A stretch of DNA of 40,695 bases from Anaerolineae bacterium. Its GTDB lineage: Bacteria; Chloroflexota; Anaerolineae; Aggregatilineales; Phototrophicaceae. The notes under the pieces were generated by a model. The model was given only the letters and a program-made list of their open reading frames with translations, had not been told where the DNA came from and did not search any database. The DNA lies in the NCBI GenBank assembly GCA_030950085.1, contig JAUZRW010000104.1, forward strand, positions 1 to 40,695, read 5' to 3'. Below are positions 31,203 through 40,103 of this stretch, one piece after another; position 1 is the first letter of the stretch; each line of letters opens with the position of its first letter. Both the position numbers and the translations under genes were made by a program.

Positions 31203-31758
31203 TGTTACCAAGCTCCTCAATATCCACAACACCGATGAAAGGCAGATTACGATATTTTTCGTCTAAATCTAGCCCATAGCCGAAGACAAATTTATTTTCG
31301 ATATTGAAGCCGACATAATCTAGGGGAATGTCTACAGCACGGCGCGACTGCTTATTTAAGAGTGTGCATAGTCGCAAACTAGCCGGTTGACGCACTTTCA
31401 ATGTATCTAGCACAAAGCGCAATGTATAGCCACTATCAATAATATCCTCCACAATGAGAACGTGGCGGTCTCGTATTTGCGATGTGACATCCATATCCAA
31501 TCGTACTCGCCCAGTGCTAGACCGCGCTCCTACACCGTAACTACTCGCTGCCATAAAATCAATGGCGTGCGGCACAGTGATATGACGTGACAGGTCGGTC
31601 ATGAACATCACCCCGCCTTTTAGTATGCAAATCAGCAACAAATCGTCTTTGTCCGCATAATCTTTAGAAATCTGCGCTCCTAGTTCGGCAATTCGCGCCT
31701 GTAAATCATTTTCAGGTATCAAAATTTCTTTGAGGAATTTTTCGTGAGCTTTGGGCAT
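31195..31758 (-). CDS. hpt: Hypoxanthine phosphoribosyltransferase
   Basis: 187 residues. It salvages hypoxanthine (and guanine) to the nucleotide with PRPP. The PRPP-binding loop VLIVEDIIDSGYTL (100-113) has the acidic pair Glu104-Asp105; LLICILKGGVMFMTDLSRHI, SSYG and YVGFNIENKFVFGYGLD are family-typical. It overlaps the start of cca by 8 bp, so both are co-translated. It starts 134 bp after the FHA gene's stop, behind a strong terminator, so it probably has its own promoter in that gap. Confidence 0.95.
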   Translation of the reverse strand: MPKAHEKFLKEILIPENDLQARIAELGAQISKDYADKDDLLLICILKGGVMFMTDLSRHITVPHAIDFMAASSYGVGARSSTGRVRLDMDVTSQIRDRHVLIVEDIIDSGYTLRFVLDTLKVRQPASLRLCTLLNKQSRRAVDIPLDYVGFNIENKFVFGYGLDLDEKYRNLPFIGVVDIEELGNND

Positions 31759-31834
31759 CCAACAGACTCTTTCTATAGGGTATCAATAGGCAAGCGATTA
31801 TAGCAGCAGAGAACGCGACGTAAAGCTAAAGAAC

Positions 31835-31862
31835 AAAAAAACGAGTACATTATCTGCACTCG
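31835..31862 (-). terminator. Intrinsic terminator after the FHA gene
   Basis: On the minus strand CGAGTGCA pairs with TGTACTCG (8 bp with one G:T wobble) around GATAA, followed by seven T. It separates the FHA gene from hpt. Confidence 0.88.
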
Positions 31863-31892
31863 CCTTTGTTTTTACTGATATTGATTGTAGGA

Positions 31893-32459
31893 CTAACGGA
31901 ACATAATCTGTATCGCCAATCGTCCTAGCAATACCTCATCGCCTTTGCGAATGATAGTCGGTGTATTGGGTTCTAAGCGTTCACCGGCGACATAGGTGCC
32001 ATTGGTGCTACCAAGGTCAGTCAGGTAAAGATGACTATCATCTAATTGTAAAATAGCATGATAACGTGAGACTCCTCTATCGGCTGCGCCATAGGGTGTT
32101 AGGTCAACTTCATCATCCCCTTTGACACCCATATCAAAACGACCTAACGTATGGGCTTTGTGTTCTGCCATCATAAGACGTTCTATCATGCCGCGCACAA
32201 GCAAAATCACCTCACGCGATTCGCCGACAGATGTAGTACCATTGTGGTCAGCACTTGCATTTTGGTTGAGCGCACGTCGCAGCAATGGATTATCCGTCGA
32301 TAAGATTGTTGTGCGTTTCCCAATATCGCCTGAGTCGTCATCTGGGAGTTGGAGGCGACGCCTCATCTTGGGTCGCTTTACAGCCTGAGTTTTACGGCTT
32401 TCATCTTCGTATGATTGCTGATTGTTGTTCGTATTTTGAGATTTATCAATTTCCGACAT
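31893..32459 (-). CDS. FHA domain protein
   Basis: 188 residues. A disordered, charged N-terminal part (1-85, with AVKRPKMRRRLQLPDDD) precedes the forkhead-associated domain (about 104-188): TLGRFD, RGVSRYHAILQL and LTDLGSTNGTYVAGERL, the conserved G-R, S-R-H and S-x-N-G set that binds phosphothreonine. It therefore probably reads the output of a Ser/Thr kinase, none of which lies in this window. Thr-Thr in GKRTTILST or the N-terminal Thr could be its own phosphosites. It ends at a strong terminator and is divergent from the uridine kinase gene. Confidence 0.9.
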   Translation of the reverse strand: MSEIDKSQNTNNNQQSYEDESRKTQAVKRPKMRRRLQLPDDDSGDIGKRTTILSTDNPLLRRALNQNASADHNGTTSVGESREVILLVRGMIERLMMAEHKAHTLGRFDMGVKGDDEVDLTPYGAADRGVSRYHAILQLDDSHLYLTDLGSTNGTYVAGERLEPNTPTIIRKGDEVLLGRLAIQIMFR

Positions 32460-32489
32460 ATTGATTAGCCGAGTCTGTCCATTTGTCTA

Positions 32490-32508
32490 TATGATTAATT
32501 ATATCATA
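32490..32508. promoter_or_regulatory. Operator-like palindrome in a divergent promoter region
   Basis: TATGAT (32490-32495) and ATCATA (32503-32508) form 6-bp arms around 7 nt, in the 111-bp gap between the FHA and uridine kinase genes. A minus-strand TATAAT (32503-32498) overlaps it. It could be a regulator site or just A/T-rich promoter DNA. Confidence 0.3.
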
Positions 32509-32570
32509 AAACAAATTTATCAAGTCAGTATTTGCAACAAACTATGTAGTAATCATGTAAGGATTTCGTT

Positions 32571-34319
32571 ATGGAAAAGAATGTTGTCGCTATTCGAGAA
32601 GCCGCCGCACGAGAAAATGTGCATCTTACACTAGAAAGCGGACAAGTATTATCGGGTCCCATTGGAGAAAAACTAGAAACCTATTTACAACAGGCTAAGG
32701 AATTAGGTTGGATAACATCGCAAGCTCCACTCATTGCAGCCGTCGTTGATGGCAAGTTACGCGAATTGACCTACCCAATCAACCAAGATGTGACAGTGCG
32801 CCCCGTAACCTTGAAAGAAAGTGACGGTGGGCGCATTTATCGCCGCTCGCTTGTTTTGCTGATGACAACTGCCGTCGATGAACTGTGGTCAGGGACACAA
32901 GTTAATGTCAATTACGCGGTGTATGATGGTGGTTTTTTCTGCGAAGTCGTTAATCGAGACCCCTTAACGGATAGCGACATCGCAGAACTTGAACAAAAAA
33001 TGTGCGATATCGTTGCCGAAGATAATCCAATTGGCAAACGGATGGTTTCACTAGAAGAAGCCCGTCAATTGTTCGCACAACGCGGCGATAACGATAAAGT
33101 GCGCTTGCTAGAAGCCCGTACTCGTGACAACCTCACGCTCTATTCCTTGCGCGAACGTGACGATTATTATTTTGGGTATATGGTGCCATCAACCCGCTAT
33201 TTACAGACTTTTCGACTGATGAAGGTTGATGGGGGCTTCATTCTGCAATATCCACGTAGAGAGACCCCAACTGAATTACACGATTTGCATCTGCATGAAA
33301 AATTACACACCGTTTTTCATCAAGCCGATGATTGGTTGGCAAAACTGCAAATTGAAGATATTGGGCGCTTGAATCATCTGGTTCGTCATAATCGCATTGA
33401 TGAAATTATTCTCGTAGCAGAAGCTCTTCATGAACAAAATGTCGCTGCTATCGCCGCGCAGATTCGGCAACAGCACGAAAATGGTGTCCGCATCATCTTG
33501 ATTGCTGGACCCTCATCGGCTGGCAAAACGACCTTCTCTAAGCGGCTTGCGATTCAGTTATTGGCGAATGGTTTGCGCCCCTACACGATAGAAATGGATA
33601 ATTACTTCGTTGACCGTGAGCGAACGCCGCGTGATGAAAATGGCGATTACGATTTTGAGTCGCTCTATGCCTTAGACCGTGAGAAGTTGAACCAACATTT
33701 ATTGCATTTGATGGCTGGCGAACGGGTACAATTGCCTAAATTTAGCTTTCAACTCGGCAAAAGCGAACCGGGACGCTGGGCGCAATTGCTCGATAGGCAA
33801 ATTGTCATTCTGGAGGGTATTCACGGCATGAATCCTGAGTTATTGCCAGAATTGCCGACAAGCAGTGTTTTTCGTGTTTATGTATCGGTGATGTCGCAAC
33901 TCAACATCGACAGTCACAATCGTATCCCAACGACGGATGTGCGGCTCTTACGACGTTTAGTACGCGATGCACGCAGTCGGGGTTACAATGCAATCGACAC
34001 ATTATCGCGCTGGCAAAGTGTCCGTCGCGGCGAAAAACGCAACATTTTTCCTTATCAAGAAAATGCAGATGTGATGTTTAATTCTGCCTTGCCCTATGAA
34101 TTAGCGGCTTTAAGGTCACTTGCAGAACCCCTTTTACTACAAGTTCCGACCAGCACCCCACCTCATATTGAAGCGAATCGGCTCTTATCATTTTTGCGCT
34201 GGGTAGAACCGTTGACACCGCAACAGACGACTATGATACCGGATACATCGTTACTCCGTGAATTTATAGGTGGCTCAATTTTGGATAGTTATCACCCTAG
34301 TGAGGCAGGTGAAGAATAA
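32571..34319 (+). CDS. Uridine/nucleoside kinase with N-terminal TGS-ThrRS-like domains
   Basis: 582 residues. The N-terminal 70 residues look like a TGS domain, followed to about 250 by a region like the second additional domain of ThrRS (HLHEKLHTV, RRSLVLLM). The kinase part has Walker A GPSSAGKTTF at about 313-322, MDNYFVDRE, YDFESLYALD and EGIHGMNP, the order of uridine kinase/phosphoribulokinase-like enzymes. It phosphorylates a nucleoside with ATP, but the exact substrate is unclear. AAGGA lies 7 nt before ATG 32571. The ending ALRSLAEPLLLQVP and FIGGSILDSY is family-typical. A 10-bp inverted repeat follows the stop. Confidence 0.9.
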   Translation: MEKNVVAIREAAARENVHLTLESGQVLSGPIGEKLETYLQQAKELGWITSQAPLIAAVVDGKLRELTYPINQDVTVRPVTLKESDGGRIYRRSLVLLMTTAVDELWSGTQVNVNYAVYDGGFFCEVVNRDPLTDSDIAELEQKMCDIVAEDNPIGKRMVSLEEARQLFAQRGDNDKVRLLEARTRDNLTLYSLRERDDYYFGYMVPSTRYLQTFRLMKVDGGFILQYPRRETPTELHDLHLHEKLHTVFHQADDWLAKLQIEDIGRLNHLVRHNRIDEIILVAEALHEQNVAAIAAQIRQQHENGVRIILIAGPSSAGKTTFSKRLAIQLLANGLRPYTIEMDNYFVDRERTPRDENGDYDFESLYALDREKLNQHLLHLMAGERVQLPKFSFQLGKSEPGRWAQLLDRQIVILEGIHGMNPELLPELPTSSVFRVYVSVMSQLNIDSHNRIPTTDVRLLRRLVRDARSRGYNAIDTLSRWQSVRRGEKRNIFPYQENADVMFNSALPYELAALRSLAEPLLLQVPTSTPPHIEANRLLSFLRWVEPLTPQQTTMIPDTSLLREFIGGSILDSYHPSEAGEE

Positions 34320-34326
34320 ATCATTG

Positions 34327-34367
34327 TGAAGTCCCCGATTTTTCTTAAAGCAAATTTGGGGACTTCA
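34327..34367 (+). terminator. Inverted repeat after the uridine kinase gene
   Basis: TGAAGTCCCC (34327-34336) pairs perfectly with GGGGACTTCA (34358-34367), 10 bp around a 21-nt loop. No T-run follows, so it is a stem that may act as terminator or 3' end protector. Confidence 0.55.
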
Positions 34368-34379
34368 TACATTTAGGAC

Positions 34380-34450
34380 TTACGCAGTTGACTGTTATTT
34401 TCGGGCGCACACACGGGTGCGCCCCTACAATTTCATACGCAAGTGCGTAA
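34380..34450. mobile_element. Small MITE-like element containing a REP-like palindrome
   Basis: TTACGCAGTTG (34380-34390) and CAAGTGCGTAA (34440-34450) are terminal inverted repeats with 10 of 11 matches. Inside, GGGCGCAC (34403-34410) pairs with GTGCGCCC (34417-34424), followed by CTAC, the same family as 10419-10445. No clear target duplication is seen. The element is non-coding. Confidence 0.55.
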
Positions 34451-34549
34451 TAAATCTGCCGACTATATCGCACTTTTTTCATCTCTCCTGAATTTGCCCC
34501 TATACTACGGGTGTTCTAGCAAATATCACAAATACAGGAGAAACACCTC

Positions 34550-34905
34550 ATGCCAATGCTCGAAAATTATAATAACTTTGGTGGCTACTACTGGCAATCA
34601 AGTTGTATTCATAATGCCTTAGCTTATTCTGGTTACAAAGCACCTCATACCAACGAAGCCTATTCAGATGCCTCGCTGTTTGGAATCAGTGGCGGCGCGA
34701 ACTTCGGTTACTTCATTTTCCACTACGAAGGTCACGACCCACAGATTAACATTCTTACGCGCAATACTTTCAATCTATCAGTGAAAATTTTCCATTAGAT
34801 GAGAGTGGAATGAGTCAGCTAAAAAATAATCTCGCGGAAAAAGTGATGGTCGTTCACAATATCGAAAAAGAGGCAATTACGGCTCTGCGTGATGCGATGA
34901 CTTAG
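34550..34905 (+). pseudogene. Decayed BtrH-N/DUF4872-type gene with internal deletion
   Basis: The first 74 or so codons match the start of BtrH N-terminal-domain proteins: YYWQSSCIHNALAYSGYK, LFGISGGANFGYFIFHYEG, with the catalytic-type Cys and His. From about 34765 the homology continues in another frame (SISENFPLDESG, KNNLAEKVMVVHN, EAITALRDAMT) up to TAG 34905, which looks like the far C-terminal end of such proteins. An internal part and a frame are therefore lost, leaving 82 translatable residues from ATG 34550. AGGAGA lies 8-9 nt upstream and a TATACT at 34501 could be its -10, so the regulatory signals outlast the gene. Confidence 0.7.
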
Positions 34906-34959
34906 GTTCAAAATTAACCACATATGAATCAGTTGTCACGACTCATCAGTAGAAAAGAG

Positions 34960-34986
34960 GGGCGGACATCGCCAAAAAATCCGCCC
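34960..34986 (-). terminator. Intrinsic terminator of the carAB unit
   Basis: On the minus strand GGGCGGA pairs with TCCGCCC around 13 nt and is followed by CTCTTTTC. It lies 18 bp after the carB stop (35005). Confidence 0.7.
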
Positions 34987-35004
34987 ATCAGCACCAGAAA
35001 ACTG

Positions 35005-38000
35005 TCATAACTTGAGACCATTAACCTTATGGTGTTTCTGCAAACTCCGCACTTTGAGGGGTTTTTCGCTGCGGCGCTTGATGCCTTCCATACTTGCCAT
35101 CGCAGCACTCATGGTCGTGATAATCGGCACATCGACCTGATAACACATGCTGCGAATTGCTGCGCCGTCTTCATGTGCCTGACCACCCAACGGCGTGTTA
35201 ATCATCAATTGAATTTCGCCATTTTCCAAGGCATCAACAATATGCGGTGAACCTTCTGCCAATTTATTGATGCGCTCGGCGGGGACATTGTAACGATTGA
35301 GCCATTCAGCCGTACCGTGCGTCGCTATAATCTTAAAACCCATGCGATGCAAATTACGGGCGATGCGCGTCACAGTCGCCTTGTCCATATCATTCACGCT
35401 GATACAGACAGTGCCTGATTCGGGCAATGGTGAGTTGGTCGCCATTTGTGCTTTGGCGAAGGCATGTCCAAAATTACTGGCATGTCCCATGACCTCACCT
35501 GTAGAGCGCATTTCGGGTCCCAATCGTGCATCCACACCGGGAAATTTCTGGAATGGCAACATCGCTTCTTTGACAAAAAAACCATCAACATGCGGTTCTT
35601 CTAAGAAATCCAAATCTTGAAGTGTTTTTCCGGCAGCAATCATCGCGGCATATCGCGCCAATGGGATTCCTGTCGCTTTACTAACAAATGGCACTGTACG
35701 ACTCGAACGGGGATTCACTTCTAATACGTAGACTTCTTCGTCTTTAATGGCAAATTGGATATTGAACAAACCCTTCACCTGTAAGCGTTTGCCGATACGA
35801 TGTGTATAATCACGGATAATATCGAGATGATATTGGGGAATTTTGTAGGGGGGCAGTACACACGCCGAATCGCCACTATGGATTCCTGCCTCTTCAATGT
35901 GCTGCATAATACCGCCAATGGTGACATCTGTACCATCGCACAGGGCATCAACATCGACCTCAAAGGCATCTTCTAAAAATTGGTCTATCAACACCGGATG
36001 CCCTGACCATTCAACATTGTTATCTAGCCATTGAAGTAATCCTAATTCCTCAAAGATAATCGCCATACCGCGCCCACCCAGCACATAACTCGGACGCACC
36101 AGTATCGGATAACTAATTTTCTTCGCTGCTGCTAGTGCTTCCTCACGCGATAAGACCGTTGCACCCGCCGGTTGTGGAATACTCAATTCTTCCATCAGAG
36201 CATTGAAGCGTTTGCGGTCTTCGGCAAGGTCAATCGTCTCAACTGTTGTCCCCCAGATAGGCGCACCTGCTTTTTCCAGTTCACCTGCAATATTCAAGGG
36301 AGTTTGTCCGCCAAATTGCACCAACACCCCATCCGGCTTTTCGACATCAATGATATTCAGCACATCTTCTGTGGTCAGGGGTTCAAAATAGAGACGGTCT
36401 GCGGTGTCATAATCGGTACTGACAGTCTCAGGATTGCAATTGACCATAATCGTCTCATAACCCATATCACTGAGCGCAAAACAAGCATGAACGCAACAAT
36501 AATCAAACTCGATGCCCTGCCCAATGCGATTGGGACCACCTCCAAGAATCATCACTTTTTGTTTGTCTGATGGGAAGACTTCGCTATCTTCTTCATAGGT
36601 TGAATAGAGGTAGGGTGTCTGTGCTTCAAATTCTGCCGCGCAGGTATCGACACGATAGTAATTTGCCACAACTCCAAGCGATTTACGTCGTTCACGCACG
36701 GCTATTTCGTCTTCATTGACGAGTTGTGCGATATAAGCATCACTATAGCCATAACGCTTTAATCTGAGAAAATCTCGCTTATTAAGGTCATCTAGTTTGA
36801 GGTTTTGCGTCAAAATCGTATCGTGGATTTGCAATGTTTCCTGCATCTGCTGAACAAACCACATATCAAACTGTGTCTGTTTGACAATCTCTTCTAAGCG
36901 GACTCCGCCGCGAATGGATGTTGCTATCTGATAGAGTCGTTGGGCAGTTGGAACACGTAATGTTTCAGGGGTTGTCACATGCTCAATTTTCGCGCCGAGA
37001 CCATCAATGCCAATATCAAGCGCCCGAACAGCTTTTTGCAATGCTTCGGGGAAAGTGCGACCAATCGCCATCACTTCACCTACAGCTTTCATCTGCACAC
37101 CGAGTATTTCATTCACACCAGCGAATTTCTTGAAGTCCCAGCGTGGGATTTTCACAACGACATAATCTAGTGAAGGTTCAAAACTAGCAGGTGTCACACG
37201 AGTAATATCGTTCGAGATTTCATCGAGTGTCATGCCAACAGCCAATAATGCCGCTATTTTCGCAATCGGGAAACCTGTCGCCTTACTTGCTAATGCTGAT
37301 GAACGCGACACACGCGGATTCATCTCAATCACGAAGACTTCACCATCATCAGGGTTAATCGCAAATTGCACATTCGCACCGCCTGTCGTGATGCCGATGC
37401 AGTCAAAAATCATGCGTGAGTAATTCCGCAAACGTTGTAATTCTTTATCGGTGAGGGTTTGTGCTGGCGCAACCGTGATACTATCGCCGGTATGGACACC
37501 CATTGGGTCAAGATTTTCTATTGAGCAAACAACAACAAAATTGCCTTTGTTATCGCGCATTAATTCCAGTTCGTACTCTTTCCAGCCGAGCAGACTCTGG
37601 TCGATTAGTACCTCATGCACAGGCGATTGATGGATGCCGTTAGCCACGACTTTTTTCAATTCCTCTGGCGTATAAGCCACACCCCCACCTGAGCCACCGA
37701 GCGTAAATGACGGGCGAATCAATACCGGATAGCCGATTTCATCTGCCACCTTAAGCGCATCTTCCACTGAGCCAACCACCTCACTACGCGGCGATTTGAG
37801 ACCGATTTCGCTCATCACGGCCTTGAAGATTTCACGGTCCTCAGCAACTTCGATACTCTCTAATTTTGCGCCGATGATTTCCACGCCATGCTTATCTAGG
37901 ACACCTGCTTTTTTCAAATCCAGTGTGAGATTGAGCGCAGTCTGTCCGCCGACTGTTGGAAGTAGTACATCAGGTTTTTCTTCGGCGATGATTTTATCGC

Positions 38001-38220
38001 ACATATCAACAGTAAGCGGTTCAACATAAGTCGCATCAGCAAATTCAGGGTCGGTCATAATCGTGGCGGGATTGCTATTGACCAGCACCACACGATAACC
38101 AAGTTCCTTCAATGCCTTACACGCTTGTACACCGCTATAATCAAATTCGACAGCTTGCCCGATAACAATGGGTCCACTGCCGATAATCATAATCGTTTCA
38201 ATATCTGTCCGTTTTGGCAT
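35005..38220 (-). CDS. carB: Carbamoyl-phosphate synthase large subunit
   Basis: 1071 residues, the normal length. It makes carbamoyl phosphate from bicarbonate, ammonia (from CarA) and two ATP. Two ATP-grasp halves are seen: [20 protein letters not shown] and [19 protein letters not shown] at their starts, [20 protein letters not shown] and [19 protein letters not shown], and [20 protein letters not shown] and [20 protein letters not shown]. The last 140 residues form the MGS-like allosteric domain ([21 protein letters not shown]), which in relatives binds UMP or IMP. AAAGG precedes ATG 38220. A Uma2-like gene separates it from carA; all three share the strand and probably the transcript. 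Confidence 0.97.
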   Translation of the reverse strand: MPKRTDIETIMIIGSGPIVIGQAVEFDYSGVQACKALKELGYRVVLVNSNPATIMTDPEFADATYVEPLTVDMCDKIIAEEKPDVLLPTVGGQTALNLTLDLKKAGVLDKHGVEIIGAKLESIEVAEDREIFKAVMSEIGLKSPRSEVVGSVEDALKVADEIGYPVLIRPSFTLGGSGGGVAYTPEELKKVVANGIHQSPVHEVLIDQSLLGWKEYELELMRDNKGNFVVVCSIENLDPMGVHTGDSITVAPAQTLTDKELQRLRNYSRMIFDCIGITTGGANVQFAINPDDGEVFVIEMNPRVSRSSALASKATGFPIAKIAALLAVGMTLDEISNDITRVTPASFEPSLDYVVVKIPRWDFKKFAGVNEILGVQMKAVGEVMAIGRTFPEALQKAVRALDIGIDGLGAKIEHVTTPETLRVPTAQRLYQIATSIRGGVRLEEIVKQTQFDMWFVQQMQETLQIHDTILTQNLKLDDLNKRDFLRLKRYGYSDAYIAQLVNEDEIAVRERRKSLGVVANYYRVDTCAAEFEAQTPYLYSTYEEDSEVFPSDKQKVMILGGGPNRIGQGIEFDYCCVHACFALSDMGYETIMVNCNPETVSTDYDTADRLYFEPLTTEDVLNIIDVEKPDGVLVQFGGQTPLNIAGELEKAGAPIWGTTVETIDLAEDRKRFNALMEELSIPQPAGATVLSREEALAAAKKISYPILVRPSYVLGGRGMAIIFEELGLLQWLDNNVEWSGHPVLIDQFLEDAFEVDVDALCDGTDVTIGGIMQHIEEAGIHSGDSACVLPPYKIPQYHLDIIRDYTHRIGKRLQVKGLFNIQFAIKDEEVYVLEVNPRSSRTVPFVSKATGIPLARYAAMIAAGKTLQDLDFLEEPHVDGFFVKEAMLPFQKFPGVDARLGPEMRSTGEVMGHASNFGHAFAKAQMATNSPLPESGTVCISVNDMDKATVTRIARNLHRMGFKIIATHGTAEWLNRYNVPAERINKLAEGSPHIVDALENGEIQLMINTPLGGQAHEDGAAIRSMCYQVDVPIITTMSAAMASMEGIKRRSEKPLKVRSLQKHHKVNGLKL

Positions 38221-38291
38221 AGTTACCTTTACATACGTTCTACAATTAACAGCATTAATCCCATTTCAAACAGAACCTTGGGAAAACATAT

Positions 38292-38885
38292 TCATGTTTC
38301 AAACACCTTCGCTATATCAAGTTCAAAACTGGGCAGTAAATCACCACCGGATAGAGTATCGCCTGAACGATAGGCTTTTGCTGTGCCATCCTGTGCATAG
38401 ACCCAAATAATTTTCGGGGATGGTGCAACTACCCAAACTTGTTCTGTCCCGTGTGATAAAAAATCATCTATACGCTGAAACATATCATCTGCAAAATCTC
38501 GATAAACCACTTCTACTGCTAAATCAGGTGCGCGATAATAAGGTTCATCACGATTTTCTGTAGGAACATGCTCTTTAAGAACAAATGACACATCAGTACG
38601 TCGCATCAGTTGAATATTGTCACGATTGCCTTCCATCACAAAGCCGACGCTACCTGCATAGGCTCGTCCAATCGGATTTTCTTTCATAAATGCCGAAAAG
38701 CAATAAAGGAGATTCCCGTGAATCACACCAGATAACATGCCATGACCGCGATAAAAGTGCACATCCGCTTGACTCCAATCACCATCTACTACTTCGATTT
38801 TTTTGTAGGCATCCACTGAACTTATCTCGAATACACCGTTCAATGTAATCGGACGCTTCTCAGTTGGCTTTTTCTCGGCACTCAT
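38292..38885 (-). CDS. Uma2 family (PD-(D/E)XK-like) nuclease-type protein
   Basis: 197 residues. The core of the Uma2/DUF820 fold is visible: RTDVSFVLKE, APDLAVEVVYRD (Asp and Glu of the nuclease core), then DDFLSHGTEQVWVVAPSPKI and VYAQDGTAKAYRSGDTL. The usual Lys before the DxxY/FL helix reads as FQRIDDFL, so activity is uncertain. These proteins are abundant in Cyanobacteria and Chloroflexota; the role is unknown. It sits between carA and carB in the same orientation, 23 bp after carA and 71 bp before carB, as an apparent insertion in the operon. Confidence 0.8.
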   Translation of the reverse strand: MSAEKKPTEKRPITLNGVFEISSVDAYKKIEVVDGDWSQADVHFYRGHGMLSGVIHGNLLYCFSAFMKENPIGRAYAGSVGFVMEGNRDNIQLMRRTDVSFVLKEHVPTENRDEPYYRAPDLAVEVVYRDFADDMFQRIDDFLSHGTEQVWVVAPSPKIIWVYAQDGTAKAYRSGDTLSGGDLLPSFELDIAKVFET

Positions 38886-38908
38886 AACTAGGCACTCAGC
38901 ACTATAAA

Positions 38909-40051
38909 CTACTTGTTACTGATTATTTTATCATTATTTTTGACCGCATTGACAAACTCATCAAAGAGATAGAGCGAGTCATGGGGTCCCGGTGAGGCTT
39001 CGGGATGGTATTGCACGCTAAAGGCTCGTAAGCCTGTATGACGCACACCTTCAATGGTATTGTCATTGAGGTTGATATGAGTCACTTCGCCGCCACTGAG
39101 TTCACTATCTTGTTTGACAGCGAAACCGTGATTGTGCGAGCTAATTTCCACATTGCCATTGAGCAAATTTTTCACGGGCTGATTGCCGCCGCGATGCCCA
39201 AAGCGCATTTTTTCTGTTTTTCCGCCTAATGCCAGCGATAGAATCTGGTGTCCGAGACAAATTCCAAAAATCGGCACTTCACCCAAGAGATTCCTCACAT
39301 TATCAATCGCATAACCGACGGCTGCGGGGTCGCCGGGTCCATTGCTCAGGAAAACTCCTGCCGGATTTTGTGCCATCATTTCATCAGGAGTCATCTGTGC
39401 CGGAACAACTCGTACACGCAAGCCTCTATCGGTCAGCATCCGCAAAATATTGTTCTTGATACCATAATCATAGGCTAAAATTAGGAGACCGTCAGGATTG
39501 TATTCATGGTCTGCATACCACTGTGGGTCGCTCTGTTCTGTCCAATTATAAGGCTCAGGTGTCGTCACATCATCCACGAGATTTGCGCCCGACATATCGA
39601 GTGATTCTTGTGCGATTTTGAGTAATTCAGCCGTATCATCTGCTGCATCACCATGTGCGATTGCCGCACGCATCACCCCTTTTTCGCGGATATGGCGCAC
39701 CAATGCACGAGTCGCTACTTCGGATAAACCAATCACGCCCTGCTCTTTGAGATAAGTATCCAAATCACCGCGATTACGCCAGTTGCTCACAATCGGACTC
39801 AGCGAACGCACCACAAAACCCGATACCCACACTTTTGCTGATTCAACATCTTCTAGGTTGATGCCTGTATTGCCAATATGTGGCACAGTCATTGTCACGA
39901 TTTGTCGATAATAGGAAGGGTCAGTCAAAATTTCTTGATAGCCCGTCATTGACGTATTGAATACCACTTCCCCTGTTTGAACGCCTTCAATGCCAAAACC
40001 TTCACCAGAGAAAATCCGTCCATCCTCTAATACGAGAACACCCTTGCTCAT
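38909..40051 (-). CDS. carA: Carbamoyl-phosphate synthase small subunit (glutaminase)
   Basis: 380 residues. CarA hydrolyses glutamine and feeds ammonia to CarB. The N-terminal domain (VLVLEDGRIFSGEGFGIEG, FNTSMTGYQEILTDPSY) and the class I amidotransferase domain are intact: FLSNGPGDP, GICLGHQILSLALGG with nucleophile Cys265, and VQYHPEASPGP with His and Glu. AGAGG lies 8 nt before ATG 40051. It is 52 bp downstream of argJ on the same strand, linking arginine and pyrimidine metabolism. No attenuator or PyrR-type stem was recognised in that gap. Confidence 0.97.
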   Translation of the reverse strand: MSKGVLVLEDGRIFSGEGFGIEGVQTGEVVFNTSMTGYQEILTDPSYYRQIVTMTVPHIGNTGINLEDVESAKVWVSGFVVRSLSPIVSNWRNRGDLDTYLKEQGVIGLSEVATRALVRHIREKGVMRAAIAHGDAADDTAELLKIAQESLDMSGANLVDDVTTPEPYNWTEQSDPQWYADHEYNPDGLLILAYDYGIKNNILRMLTDRGLRVRVVPAQMTPDEMMAQNPAGVFLSNGPGDPAAVGYAIDNVRNLLGEVPIFGICLGHQILSLALGGKTEKMRFGHRGGNQPVKNLLNGNVEISSHNHGFAVKQDSELSGGEVTHINLNDNTIEGVRHTGLRAFSVQYHPEASPGPHDSLYLFDEFVNAVKNNDKIISNK

Positions 40052-40103
40052 TCAGAAAACCTCTTATCCTACGGCTAATTTGCCTGAATTATTTGCGACA
40101 CCG

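Noticed and set aside
31203-31232. Longer start for the CCA-adding enzyme
   Set aside because: ATG 31202 has GGAG 10 nt upstream; the longer form would run deeper into hpt.
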